The notes below the pieces were generated by a model, which saw nothing but the letters and a program-made list of their open reading frames with translations, did no database searches and was not told the DNA's origin. A DNA stretch of 40,546 nt from Nitrospirota bacterium (GTDB lineage: Bacteria > Nitrospirota_A > Leptospirillia > Leptospirillales > Leptospirillaceae): NCBI GenBank assembly GCA_021838765.1, contig JAKCCY010000010.1, positions 1-40,546 on the forward strand, in the 5' to 3' direction. Both the position numbers and the translations under genes were made by a program. This document shows, piece by piece, positions 1 through 8,296 of the stretch. The stretch's first letter is position 1. Each line of letters begins with the position of its first letter.

Positions 1-998
1 ACCATCTTTTCAAGAAGAATTTTTTGAAACAATAAAACATCATCTTTGGAAGGAGAGAGAAATGGAGATCCTTCATACGGATTAAATGGGATCAGATTGA
101 CCTTGCTTTTGAATGGCGCCAGGAGACGTGCAAGTTTTTTCGCATCTTCCGGACGATCATTCACTCCCGACAGCAACACATACTCAAAGGTGACGCGTTG
201 ACGTTTTTTCAGGGGAAGCTGCCTTATAGCATCAAGGATTGCCCTGATCGGGTAATGCCTGTTGATCGGCATTAACTTTTCGCGAGTAGGATCATCCGCT
301 GCTGTCAAGGAAACAGCGAGATTAACCGGTATGCCGGATTGGCCAAGCTCAATGATTTTTGAAGGAAGCCCCGATGTCGACACAGTAATTCTTCTGGGAG
401 ACATACCTAACCCATCAGACGATGTTAACGTCCTGATAGAGTTGATCACTTGGTCAAGATTGGCTAGTGGCTCTCCCATTCCCATAAAAACAATATGGTT
501 TACCCGATTCAAAAGTGGTTGATCTTCCAAATTTGATGTCGAGCCATCCTTTATGGGGTTTTCCTTCAATATTTTATTGGCCATTATCACCTGACCGACA
601 ATCTCTCCCATTGTCAGGTTCCGGATCAGCCCCATCTCTGCCGTTCTACAAAACTTACACCCGATTCCACATCCAACCTGAGAGGATATACAAAGAGTCG
701 CCCGATCACCTCTTGGAATGATGACCGATTCAATCATTTGTTCATCTTTTAGCTGAAAAAGAATCTTTTTGGTTCCATCTTTTGATTCCAAAACATTCAG
801 CACTTTGGGTAATGTCAGGGAAACTTGTGATGATAGCGCTTCTTGGAGACCCTTCGAAAGATTTTTCATCAAATCCCATTCCGAAATCTCTTTTTGAAAG
901 ACCCAGTCAGCGATCTGGTCATATCTCCATTTGGGTAAGGAAAGATCCCTCAAAAGGAAAGGCCAAGTATCTGTTAAATGATCCAGAAGGTTTTCCAT
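1..998 (-). CDS. rlmN: Dual-specificity 23S rRNA/tRNA adenine-C2 methyltransferase RlmN, 3' end outside window
   Basis: Radical-SAM enzyme that methylates C2 of A2503 in 23S rRNA and of A37 in some tRNAs. I translated the minus strand by hand: 332 residues are visible before the window edge cuts off the C-terminus. The N-terminal accessory domain is followed by the radical-SAM cluster motif CGIGCKFC (Cys110, 114, 117), which has the Cx3Cx2C spacing typical of the family. Further family hallmarks are VFMGMGEPLAN, SPRRITVSTSG and LAVSLTA. The ATG lies only 3 nt after the stop of the PAP2 phosphatase gene, so the two are probably co-transcribed. The distal resolving cysteine (about residue 350) is not in the window and cannot be checked. 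Confidence 0.93.
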   Translation of the reverse strand, partial: MENLLDHLTDTWPFLLRDLSLPKWRYDQIADWVFQKEISEWDLMKNLSKGLQEALSSQVSLTLPKVLNVLESKDGTKKILFQLKDEQMIESVIIPRGDRATLCISSQVGCGIGCKFCRTAEMGLIRNLTMGEIVGQVIMANKILKENPIKDGSTSNLEDQPLLNRVNHIVFMGMGEPLANLDQVINSIRTLTSSDGLGMSPRRITVSTSGLPSKIIELGQSGIPVNLAVSLTAADDPTREKLMPINRHYPIRAILDAIRQLPLKKRQRVTFEYVLLSGVNDRPEDAKKLARLLAPFKSKVNLIPFNPYEGSPFLSPSKDDVLLFQKILLEKM

Positions 999-1001
999 GT
1001 T

Positions 1002-1604
1002 TTACGCTTCTTTTCCCGTTTCAATCGTACTGGACTGGAATTGTTCAATCTTAGGCCGAAGATATCTGAGCACAACCCAGGAAGAGAGAGACCCGATAAT
1101 GGCTCCAAAGAGAACATCTCCCGGGAAATGAGCACCAACATAAATCCTTGAAATTCCTGTCAAAAATGCCAACCCATACAGAAGAACGGAAAATCTCGGA
1201 TAAAGCCCTGAAAAAAGAGTTGCTGCAGAAAACGCACTGAAAGTATGTCCAGACGGAAATGAGTTGGCCATGAGGTGAGGTCCGACGACGTGAACCGTGA
1301 CTTGATGGTCGACAATCTTGTCATGGAAATAGGCAAGAGGACGGGGCCTTGCAATCTGTTTTTTCAGAAGTTCTCCGACTAAAAGACTCAGCAGGGCGGT
1401 TGAAGCCCATAAAGGAACATCTCGTTTCAAATGTTGCCTTGAGACTAGAATAAGAATCAGGAGGCCGATGGGAAATTGGTAAGCACCATTCCCCATATCC
1501 GTCACAGCTGTCATCACGGGATCCAGCCAATCCCGGGGAAAAGCTCCATTTATCAGTAAAAAAAGCTGGTGATCGAAATGAAGCAAATCAGAAAAAATTT
1601 CCAT
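1002..1604 (-). CDS. PAP2-family membrane phosphatase (undecaprenyl-diphosphatase or lipid phosphatase type)
   Basis: 200-residue integral membrane phosphatase. All three PAP2 signatures are present: KKQIARPRP (motif 1, about 86-94), PSGHT (motif 2, about 116-120) and SRIYVGAHFPGD (motif 3, about 151-162), the last two with the catalytic histidines. Several hydrophobic helices surround them. Family members remove phosphate from undecaprenyl diphosphate, phosphatidylglycerophosphate or other lipid phosphates; BcrC- and PgpB-like proteins have this size. The substrate cannot be decided from sequence alone. The ATG has a nearby AGAGG. Its stop is 3 nt before rlmN and the small unknown gene lies 75 nt upstream on the same strand. 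A PgpB-like role would complement pgsA elsewhere in the window, but that is inference. Confidence 0.85.
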   Translation of the reverse strand: MEIFSDLLHFDHQLFLLINGAFPRDWLDPVMTAVTDMGNGAYQFPIGLLILILVSRQHLKRDVPLWASTALLSLLVGELLKKQIARPRPLAYFHDKIVDHQVTVHVVGPHLMANSFPSGHTFSAFSAATLFSGLYPRFSVLLYGLAFLTGISRIYVGAHFPGDVLFGAIIGSLSSWVVLRYLRPKIEQFQSSTIETGKEA

Positions 1605-1679
1605 TCAACCTCTGCTGAAAAAAACAGCCCCCTCCAAAGCCAAATATAAAACAGACCACTCTGAACAATGAGAAACGAC

Positions 1680-1976
1680 CTAGTCGCTCCGGTCCTTTCC
1701 CAAATAACTCAGAATCCTGGACTTAACCAAATTTTTTCCGGCATCTCCGGGAAATCCGACCTCAATCAGCCCACCCGCTTCACGAAACCCTTTTTTAGAA
1801 ACAAGATACCTCACAACTTCAAGAACCTGAAGATGCCATTCATCCTGGCTGGATCGATCAAAGGACTCTAGGATCAGGTCAAAGAATTCTTCCTCTGTAA
1901 ATAGCTCATCATGCAAGAGATAGATACGAACAGGATGGGTCCTGTCCCGGGAATAAAGTTCATAAATATGACTCAT
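1680..1976 (-). CDS. Small conserved-looking protein of unknown function
   Basis: 98-residue soluble, acidic protein that I do not recognise. The middle is helix-rich (EEEFFDLILESF and LQVLEVVRYLVSKKG); there is no signal peptide, membrane segment or cysteine cluster. Coding status is supported by a purine-rich ribosome-binding stretch just before the ATG, an extended -10 promoter element about 40 nt upstream, and same-strand placement ahead of the PAP2 and rlmN genes. A shorter plus-strand reading frame overlaps it but has no such signals. The function is unknown. Confidence 0.6.
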   Translation of the reverse strand: MSHIYELYSRDRTHPVRIYLLHDELFTEEEFFDLILESFDRSSQDEWHLQVLEVVRYLVSKKGFREAGGLIEVGFPGDAGKNLVKSRILSYLGKDRSD

Positions 1977-2016
1977 TCAACCCTCCCCTCCGTTCATTTT
2001 GGGATCTTTTTCGAAA

Positions 2017-2025
2017 AGTATATCA
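2017..2025 (-). promoter_or_regulatory. Extended -10 promoter element for the 98-residue gene
   Basis: On the minus strand this reads TGATATACT, i.e. TG-N-TATACT, five of six matches to the -10 consensus with the extended TG. No convincing -35 box lies 16-18 nt upstream, as is common for extended -10 promoters. It sits about 40 nt before the small gene's ATG, in the divergent gap with the TauE/SafE gene. Confidence 0.4.
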
Positions 2026-2102
2026 TATCCAACCATCCGGGAAGCGAATAACGCCCGATTCATCCTACCGATCACAATCAGTCGCTTGGATAAAAGAGGT
2101 CC

Positions 2103-2885
2103 ATGAGTCATTTTAGCGGAAATATTGAAATTCTCATTCTATTACTTGGTGGAACCATTTCAGGAATGATCTCGGGGTTGTTGGGTATTGGAGGCGCAAT
2201 CGTCCTGATCCCATTTCTCCTCTTCATTCTTCCAATCGCCCAAGGTCCCCATCTCACGCCTTTTGTTGCAACACAGATCTCGTTATTCCAGGTCGCCCTT
2301 TCGGGAATTGTCGGATTTCTCTCTCATCGGATCAATGCCGATCTTCCAACAAAAAAGATCCTCCTTTGGGGGGGATCATCTCTCATTGGAGGTGGACTTG
2401 GAGGAGTGATTTCCCATGGTCTGAGGGGGAAAACAATCTTGATGATTTACGCTTTTGAAGTTGCCATCGCAGTTGGATTACTTCTCTTTGGCGAAAAGAT
2501 CCATTCACTGAAAGGTGAAAAACACGCCAAGCCAGTTAAAGAGATGGTGATCATGTCATCGATTGGACTGGTCAGTGGAATACTGGGCATCGGAGGTGGA
2601 TTCCTTTACTATCCAGTCATAACAGGCATATTGGGGTACGCATCAAGCGTCGCGGTCGGATGCGGATTAGCGCTGATGGTCCCCATGGCCATTGCTGGCT
2701 CCATTACAAAAACGATCACGGCAGGATCGATTCCTATAGAAGGGATTCCCGTGATTTTTGGTGCAATACTGGGAGCATTTCTGGGAGCAAAGCTTCACTA
2801 CCGACTTACGAAACAAGCTGTCAAGCTGGGACAGCTCATTCTGCTTATAGCAACCTTGATACGAATCTTATGGGCACTATACTGA
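2103..2885 (+). CDS. TauE/SafE-family anion permease (sulfite or organosulfonate exporter type)
   Basis: 260-residue polytopic inner membrane protein. It shows the internal duplication expected of the family: a glycine-rich helix near the N-terminus (GMISGLLGIGGAIVLIPFLL, about 20-39) is echoed in the second half by GLVSGILGIGGGFLYYPVI (about 154-172), with about eight hydrophobic segments in total. TauE/SafE proteins export sulfite, sulfoacetate or related anions. The exact substrate is not deducible. AAGAGG sits at good spacing from the ATG. The gene is divergent from the small unknown gene and convergent with the response regulator, so it is probably monocistronic. In a sulfur- or iron-oxidising chemolithotroph, sulfite export would be a plausible detoxification role (inference). 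Confidence 0.85.
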   Translation: MSHFSGNIEILILLLGGTISGMISGLLGIGGAIVLIPFLLFILPIAQGPHLTPFVATQISLFQVALSGIVGFLSHRINADLPTKKILLWGGSSLIGGGLGGVISHGLRGKTILMIYAFEVAIAVGLLLFGEKIHSLKGEKHAKPVKEMVIMSSIGLVSGILGIGGGFLYYPVITGILGYASSVAVGCGLALMVPMAIAGSITKTITAGSIPIEGIPVIFGAILGAFLGAKLHYRLTKQAVKLGQLILLIATLIRILWALY

Positions 2886-2908
2886 TCCGACCCGTGCTTT
2901 TGGGCTAT

Positions 2909-4294
2909 CTATTGATCCCCCAGCCCATATTCCCGAATTTTTGCATAAAGAGCTTTCCGGCTGATTCCCAAAATCTCTGATGCACGGGACTTGTTCCCCC
3001 TTGTCTCGATCAGTGCTTTTCTAATGAGACTCTTCTCTCCCTCTCTAAGGGATTTTCCATGAGTTTTCCCATCATGATCAGTGAAATCAGCAGAGGTGTT
3101 TCCTGATGAAAACCTGATCTTATCAGGAAGCATCGGAGGAGTTATCGTAACTGCCTTCACTCCAGAAAGGCTCGTCGCATTTTGAATCACCAGTGAAACC
3201 ATGGCATTTCTCAGCTCCCTGACATTTCCCGGCCAAGGGTAAACCTTTAATAGCCGGGAAGCCTCCGGGTCAAAGGTCATGGCTGGAATTTCATCACCTG
3301 ACCATGATTCCTCAATAAAGTGGATTGCCAGCTGTGGAATATCCTCGCTTCGCTCCCTTAATGAAGGCACATGTATCTCAAAAACATTGAGTCTGTAAAA
3401 AAGATCTTCCCTGAAGCGACCTTCCCTAATCAGCTCAGGAAGAGCTTCATTTGTGGCTCCTATGATTCTGGCCATAAATGGAATTTCAGCTGTTCCTCCA
3501 ACACGATGAAAGGATCTGCTTTCAATGACCCGAAGAAGGGCTACCTGTGTAGCAGGTTCCATGGTCCCGATCTCATCGAGGAATAAGGTTCCTCTACCGG
3601 CAACTTCACACCAGCCTATCTTTCGCTCTTGGGCACCCGTAAAAGCCCCCCGCTCATAGCCAAAGAGCTCAGCACTCACGAGTTCCTTTGGAATTGCTCC
3701 CGTATTGACCGGTACAAAAGGTTCCCTAGCGCTTGGAGAAAGATCATGAATCATTCTGGCGATAACCTCTTTTCCCGTCCCAGACTCGCCTGTGATCAAA
3801 ACAGGTACGGGATGGCTTGCGCTGAGATTGATTTTCTGTCTGATCTCAAGCATGAGGGGAGATTCTCCCAAGAGAACCGGGGGAGCCGATTCCGAACGTC
3901 GGGAATCAAGATGTGAGCCACCAGAAGGGAGAACTCGCCTTAACGTCTCAAGAAGAATGTCTTCATTTATCGGTTTTTCAATATAGTGAAAGGCACCCTT
4001 TTGAATGGCATCAACCGCTGTCGACACTGAAGCATGGGCGGTCATGATAATAATCGCGATAGAGGGACGAAGATCTCTGATGGGACGAATCAGATCTATC
4101 CCTGAACCATCGGGAAGTTTCAGGTCCAGAAGAACTGCACCCAGCTCACTTGCACCCTCCTGCCTGAGGATGGAAATCGCCTTCTCAGCCGTTCCGGCTT
4201 CCAGCACATCATAGCCGACATGACCGAGGAAGCTTTTGAGCCACGCCCTGGTATTGGAATGATCGTCAACAACCAAAAGTTTGGGACGACTCAT
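2909..4294 (-). CDS. Sigma-54-dependent response regulator, NtrC family (QseF/GlrR-like)
   Basis: 461-residue activator with three domains. The receiver (about 1-120) has the acidic pair Asp10/Asp11, phosphoacceptor Asp57 in LLDLKLPDGSG and Lys107 in EKP. The AAA+ domain (about 138-370) has Walker A GESGTGKE (169-176), the sigma-54 contact loop GAFTGA (216-221), Walker B GTLFLDEIG (235-243) and WPGNVREL (354-361). A Fis-type helix-turn-helix occupies the C-terminus (NKSRASEILGISRKALYAKI, about 434-453). Every residue needed for phosphorylation, ATP hydrolysis and sigma-54 remodelling is present. Its ATG overlaps the stop of the lipoprotein gene in an ATGA, so the kinase-lipoprotein-regulator order is translationally coupled. 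The order and domain types match enterobacterial QseE-QseG-QseF. Confidence 0.93.
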   Translation of the reverse strand: MSRPKLLVVDDHSNTRAWLKSFLGHVGYDVLEAGTAEKAISILRQEGASELGAVLLDLKLPDGSGIDLIRPIRDLRPSIAIIIMTAHASVSTAVDAIQKGAFHYIEKPINEDILLETLRRVLPSGGSHLDSRRSESAPPVLLGESPLMLEIRQKINLSASHPVPVLITGESGTGKEVIARMIHDLSPSAREPFVPVNTGAIPKELVSAELFGYERGAFTGAQERKIGWCEVAGRGTLFLDEIGTMEPATQVALLRVIESRSFHRVGGTAEIPFMARIIGATNEALPELIREGRFREDLFYRLNVFEIHVPSLRERSEDIPQLAIHFIEESWSGDEIPAMTFDPEASRLLKVYPWPGNVRELRNAMVSLVIQNATSLSGVKAVTITPPMLPDKIRFSSGNTSADFTDHDGKTHGKSLREGEKSLIRKALIETRGNKSRASEILGISRKALYAKIREYGLGDQ

Positions 4295-4821
4295 TTCAGC
4301 GTGTTTTCAAGATTGGAAAGATCTTTGAAGGTTTTTCGGACCTGATCAAGCTTATGTGTCAAGATCCGGTTTGACTCCTCAAGCCTAGCGTTTCGATCAA
4401 TCATCCTGAGAAGGATATGCGATGACTCACGAACATCATAGGGAACCCGATCGACATCCAGTGTTTTCAGAATTTTTCTGGCTTCTTCCAAGCGCTTTCC
4501 TGCAGGGGTCTCAATATCGACAAGTGCCTTGTCATATAAAAGCCTGGCCATGACATCACCCGGAATATCCTTTTCAGACAGCCGTTCGTTTAGTAATGAA
4601 TCCAGCTTGTCCCAGTCATGAGCATCAAAAAGCTTTGAAAGGCCTGTCAGAAAATGTGATGAACCACCTCCCCAAAACGGCGATACCGCCTGAGGCAAGA
4701 AAACAATTCGGGGAAGATCCTCCCTGGGCGCCGGTGGATTGTGCATGGAGTTGCACCCATCCAAAAACACAAGAGGGAAGATCAGAAAAATGGCTCCAAT
4801 AAAAAAACGCCCACTACTCAT
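4291..4821 (-). CDS. Lipoprotein of the two-component system, QseG/YfhG-like
   Basis: 176-residue predicted lipoprotein. From the chosen ATG the N-terminus is MSSGR, a hydrophobic segment (about 5-20) and a lipobox LDGC ending at about residue 23; Asp at the -2 lipobox position is atypical. After a Pro-rich linker the rest is helical and ends in a coiled coil (RNARLEESNRILTHKLDQ, then KDLSNLENTLK), resembling the C-terminal pattern of E. coli QseG. A longer frame opens at 4905 but would place the signal sequence internally, so the inner start, which overlaps the kinase stop by 8 nt, is preferred. QseG in E. coli is an outer membrane lipoprotein needed for QseE signalling; an analogous role here is inference from gene order and architecture. 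Confidence 0.78.
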   Translation of the reverse strand: MSSGRFFIGAIFLIFPLVFLDGCNSMHNPPAPREDLPRIVFLPQAVSPFWGGGSSHFLTGLSKLFDAHDWDKLDSLLNERLSEKDIPGDVMARLLYDKALVDIETPAGKRLEEARKILKTLDVDRVPYDVRESSHILLRMIDRNARLEESNRILTHKLDQVRKTFKDLSNLENTLK

Positions 4822-6313
4822 CTTGTCCCTCCTTCTCCTGAATGACTGGCTCAAAAGGAAAAGAGACGTGAAAAACCGTCCCCTTTGGCTCATTCTGACG
4901 AACATTAATGGACCCGCCCATTGTTAAAATAATCCCCCTGGTGATAGCCAAGCCCAATCCAAGACCTTCCCTTACGCGAGTATTAAAAGGAGTGACCTGG
5001 TAAAACTTATCAAACAGCTGAGGGATATGCTCAATCGGTATTCCAATACCGGTATCCCTTACCTCTATCTCAAGGGAATTCACTGACCGGGTGACCCAAA
5101 GAGAGATGGTTCCCCCACTTGGGGTAAACTTGAAAGCATTTCCCAGAAGATTTTCCAAAACTTGGGTCAATTTTCCTGGATCGGTACGAATGCGGACAGG
5201 AAGGTCCGGATCAAAATGCGTTTCAAAGTTCTTTCCGGTTTCATTACAGGCTAAACTCTGCCGCTCACTCAGACGCTCCAGCAAGCTTGGCAAAACAACT
5301 TCCTGTATTTCAAGACTAATCTGTCCAGACTCAATGCGACCGAGGTCAAGCAATCCATTAACAAGTTCGACCAGATGATCGACTTCTTCCCTGACGATAG
5401 CCAAGCTTTTTTCCTGATCAGGGTTTAAAGGGCCAAGCTGCCCTCGCTGTAGCATCTGTAGGAATCCACGAATACTCGTAAGGGGAGTTCTCAGCTCATG
5501 AGAAGCGATCGTTACAAACTCAGACTTCAATCGATTCACTTCACCAAGACGTCCTGCCATCTCATTAAGGGCTCTGGCAAGGTCCCCCAGCTCATCCTGA
5601 TTCGGAACCGTAACCGGATTATGAAATATTCCGCCAGAGATTTTCCTGGTTCCCTCAATCAGAATCATCAAGGGAGAAAGGATAATGCTGGAGAAACTCC
5701 ATAAAAGAAGCATGACAAGAAAAATCCCTACAGACAAAAGTTCGACACTGATGGTTGTCATCTGAGACTGCTCTTGGGTGGTCTGGGTAATCTTGTTTTC
5801 AAGATCCAGGGAGAACTCAGCCCTCAACCCTTTTAAAAGAGAGGCCAGATGAATAAGGATCGGAGAGGATTCTGTCTGAGAAATTCTTATGGCCTGGTCC
5901 CGGTGTCCGGAGATCAACGCAGCCCATTCACGATCAATGACACTTTGGTAAGAGGCAATATCTTTCAAGGACTCATTTAGCAGAACTCTTGCCTGTGGGG
6001 AAGGCGGAGCAAGGCCAAACAACAGGACCCGCCCCAAAGACAAGTCCTTCTCGACGGAAGGTCTTTCTGTGGGAGGCATCGGAGAAAAAAACAAAAACCG
6101 TTTTTCATCCGGCAATGCCATTCCGATCTGATGCTGCAGCTTGGAAACGGTAAGGAGTCCCCGAACCGAAGTATCTTTGAGACTAACAAGTATGACATGA
6201 AGATGATAAAGACTGAGAATTGCATATAAATTTGATAAAAAAATGACCCCGAGAAGAACAAGGGAAAAAGCAGCAACCTTACCTCTGAGCTTTAATGGAC
6301 GAATACCGATCAA
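4814..6313 (-). CDS. Membrane sensor histidine kinase (QseE/GlrK-like)
   Basis: Numbered from the TTG at 6313 (499 residues). TM1 is at about 13-37, a periplasmic helical region of about 150 residues follows, TM2 is at about 186-213, then HAMP, HisKA with SHELRTP (His272), N box NLLGNAFKF (Asn392), G1 box DTGIGIP (420-426) and G2 box GLGLGLA (450-456). All catalytic motifs are intact. Start choice: a GTG at 6370 adds 19 residues but has no ribosome-binding site, whereas the TTG has AAAGGA at 5 nt spacing and gives a typical cytoplasmic N-terminus before TM1; I prefer the TTG. The 3' end overlaps the lipoprotein gene by 8 nt. It is the presumed partner of the downstream NtrC-family regulator. 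The signal is unknown. Confidence 0.92.
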   Translation of the reverse strand: MIGIRPLKLRGKVAAFSLVLLGVIFLSNLYAILSLYHLHVILVSLKDTSVRGLLTVSKLQHQIGMALPDEKRFLFFSPMPPTERPSVEKDLSLGRVLLFGLAPPSPQARVLLNESLKDIASYQSVIDREWAALISGHRDQAIRISQTESSPILIHLASLLKGLRAEFSLDLENKITQTTQEQSQMTTISVELLSVGIFLVMLLLWSFSSIILSPLMILIEGTRKISGGIFHNPVTVPNQDELGDLARALNEMAGRLGEVNRLKSEFVTIASHELRTPLTSIRGFLQMLQRGQLGPLNPDQEKSLAIVREEVDHLVELVNGLLDLGRIESGQISLEIQEVVLPSLLERLSERQSLACNETGKNFETHFDPDLPVRIRTDPGKLTQVLENLLGNAFKFTPSGGTISLWVTRSVNSLEIEVRDTGIGIPIEHIPQLFDKFYQVTPFNTRVREGLGLGLAITRGIILTMGGSINVRQNEPKGTVFHVSFPFEPVIQEKEGQDE

Positions 6314-6454
6314 TCCAGTCCTTTCGTCTTGGCATGAAATCACTCTCAAAAGGCAATCACATAGCCCCACACAGTTTCATTGTAATCACAATAAGCAGAT
6401 TTTTCAAAAAAGACGGGAAAAGTGGCAGCTGGCAGTCATCAGGAAGACAGAACT

Positions 6455-7396
6455 CTAGAAATCGATAATATATCTTGTTGGATCAACCGGCACCCTGTTC
6501 CGGAGAACACCATAATGGAGATGAGGGCCAGTAGACAAACCGGTATTACCCAAGTAACCGATAATCTCTCCTCTTGTCACTTTTTCATTTTCATAGACAA
6601 CAACCTGATCCAGATGGGCATAAAGTGTTTCAAAACCGTTTGCATGATCAATCCGGACCGACTTCCCAAATCCCTGGTCCCACCCTGAAAAACTGACCAC
6701 GCCTGATGCAGTTGCAATAACAGGAAGACCGACACGACCTGCAATATCAATCCCAGGGTGAAAGTCCCGACCCACCCCGAATGGGGAATTTCTCCATCCG
6801 AATCCTGAGGTTAAAACACCATGAGTTGGCCAAATACTGGGCGTGCTCGCCCATAATTGCGCCCTGTCAATAATTTTTTGTTTGAGCGAAACCAGACTTC
6901 CCTCCTGATATCGCATCCCTGAACCGAGATGAGTAAACTGGCGATCCATTTCTTCCATCAACTCGATCATGCCGTTTTGCCCTTTCTGAATCAGAACGGC
7001 GGCAGCGGCAAGAGACTCAGGACCACCAACACCCTGAAGCTGACCAGCATCAGGATCGGTACCATCCGGATCCATAATCATCCGAATACGATCTTCTTTT
7101 TTGGTTAAATCCAGAAGCCTCGCATGAACCTCTTGAAGACGTGAGTAGATTCTCACAATCTCTTCTTTTTGTTGCTGGCTCTGATGGGCAAGAGCAACCA
7201 TTTGGCTTTCTTTATGAAGAAGCGAATAGGCTATAACCGAAAAAGTCAGGAAAACAGTCAGGAAAACAGCAGAGAGGACCCACCCTACATAAAGGATTCT
7301 CGGAGAAATATCGACCCGGACAACCTTGTCTGATGGAGAAGGGATAAAAAGGAGCGTATATGTTTTTCGATTTTTTTTCGGCGACGGTATGTTCAT
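6455..7396 (-). CDS. M23 (LytM-type) peptidoglycan endopeptidase, membrane-anchored
   Basis: 313 residues from the preferred ATG: a short basic N-terminus, one membrane segment (about 34-58), a periplasmic coiled coil (about 64-104), a linker, then a C-terminal zinc endopeptidase domain (about 190-310). Active-site residues are visible: His213 and Asp217 in HPGID, His261 in YAHLD, and HLH at 292-294. Such proteins cleave cross-links in peptidoglycan or, if degenerate, activate amidases; here the metal ligands are intact. An in-frame TTG at 7495 would add 33 residues without homology-like features and is judged too long. An extremely AT-rich stretch upstream probably holds its promoter. It precedes the two-component operon on the same strand with a gap of about 140 nt. 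Confidence 0.88.
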   Translation of the reverse strand: MNIPSPKKNRKTYTLLFIPSPSDKVVRVDISPRILYVGWVLSAVFLTVFLTFSVIAYSLLHKESQMVALAHQSQQQKEEIVRIYSRLQEVHARLLDLTKKEDRIRMIMDPDGTDPDAGQLQGVGGPESLAAAAVLIQKGQNGMIELMEEMDRQFTHLGSGMRYQEGSLVSLKQKIIDRAQLWASTPSIWPTHGVLTSGFGWRNSPFGVGRDFHPGIDIAGRVGLPVIATASGVVSFSGWDQGFGKSVRIDHANGFETLYAHLDQVVVYENEKVTRGEIIGYLGNTGLSTGPHLHYGVLRNRVPVDPTRYIIDF

Positions 7397-7540
7397 GGAT
7401 GGCCCATCCAATACATATTGGTTAATCTCATGCGATTCGAAGCTATTATAAGGAATAAAGCAAGGACCACTCTGGGTATCTGACCAACAACTCAATGGGC
7501 GATATTTTCTCTAAAGACGAAAAAAAAGTCAAACCTTTCA

Positions 7541-7600
7541 TAATATAATTTTATATACAAAACAAAAAATGTTTTATTTTTATTATTGAATTTTTACAAA
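7541..7600. promoter_or_regulatory. Very AT-rich intergenic block
   Basis: Only 5 of 60 bases are G or C by direct count, far below the flanking genes. It lies in the 270-nt gap between plsY (end of the ten-gene operon) and the M23 peptidase gene. On the minus strand it offers several -10-like hexamers (TATAAA, TATATT), followed closer to the gene by TTGACT. It could be an UP-element-rich promoter, a nucleoid-protein site or the curved end of the operon. No clear hairpin-plus-U-tract terminator was found. Confidence 0.35.
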
Positions 7601-7669
7601 ATTGATCTTTTTAGGTTCGCAGAATTGAAATCTTTATAGGAAAGCTTGTTTCAGGAATAAATTCATTGA

Positions 7670-8296
7670 TCAGGATTTTTTGAGGTTTTTTTCATTTCCG
7701 GACAAGAGGCGGCGAATATTCTCACGATGATGCCACCAGATCAGAACTGAGATCATCGGCATAGGGGGAAAGATCACTGGATCAAGATGATGCGTTCTCA
7801 CCAGGGCGGCAGCGAGAATTGGCAAGAGAAAATAGGAGACCAGAGCAGAAAGCGATGAAATTCTTGTCAGGGCAAATATCGTCACCCAGATCGCGATCAG
7901 AGTTACCCCAAGTGGAGGACAAACACCGAGAATCGCGCCAAATCCGACAGCAACACCTTTCCCGCCCCGAAACTTCAGCCAGACAGGGTAAAGATGGCCA
8001 AGAACAGAGAAAAGGGCAGCATAAGCGACAGACTCATGGGAATGAAAAATAGAGGCAGCAAGCATTGTCGCCAACAACCCCTTTCCCATATCCCAAACCA
8101 GCACCATCACACTCAGGAGCTTTCCAGAAAAGTCCTTCCCCAACACCCTGTATGCATTGGTAAAACCGATATTGCCACTTCCCTCTTTCCGAAGATCCAC
8201 TCCCTTGATCTTCCCTGCAACCACCCCTGCAGGAAACGATCCCAAAAAATAGCCCATAAGGGCTGAAAAAAGAACTTCATGCATAGGATCGTTCAT
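7670..8296 (-). CDS. plsY: Glycerol-3-phosphate acyltransferase PlsY
   Basis: 208-residue polytopic membrane enzyme that transfers an acyl group from acyl-phosphate to glycerol-3-phosphate, the first step of phosphatidic acid synthesis. The three family motifs are present: GYFLGSFPAG near the N-terminus with the following KEGSGNIGFTNAYRVLG (motif 1), KFRGGKGVAVGFG (motif 2), and the C-terminal segment with WHHRENIRRLLSGNE (motif 3). The ATG overlaps the pgsA stop in an ATGA, which decides the start; an upstream in-frame start lies inside pgsA and is rejected. It is the last gene of the ten-gene operon and, with pgsA, adds phospholipid synthesis to the KDO genes. Confidence 0.93.
   Translation of the reverse strand: MNDPMHEVLFSALMGYFLGSFPAGVVAGKIKGVDLRKEGSGNIGFTNAYRVLGKDFSGKLLSVMVLVWDMGKGLLATMLAASIFHSHESVAYAALFSVLGHLYPVWLKFRGGKGVAVGFGAILGVCPPLGVTLIAIWVTIFALTRISSLSALVSYFLLPILAAALVRTHHLDPVIFPPMPMISVLIWWHHRENIRRLLSGNEKNLKKS

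Noticed and set aside
262..1054. Plus-strand frames opposite rlmN
   Set aside because: The minus strand translates cleanly to RlmN with its radical-SAM motif; the others are shadows.
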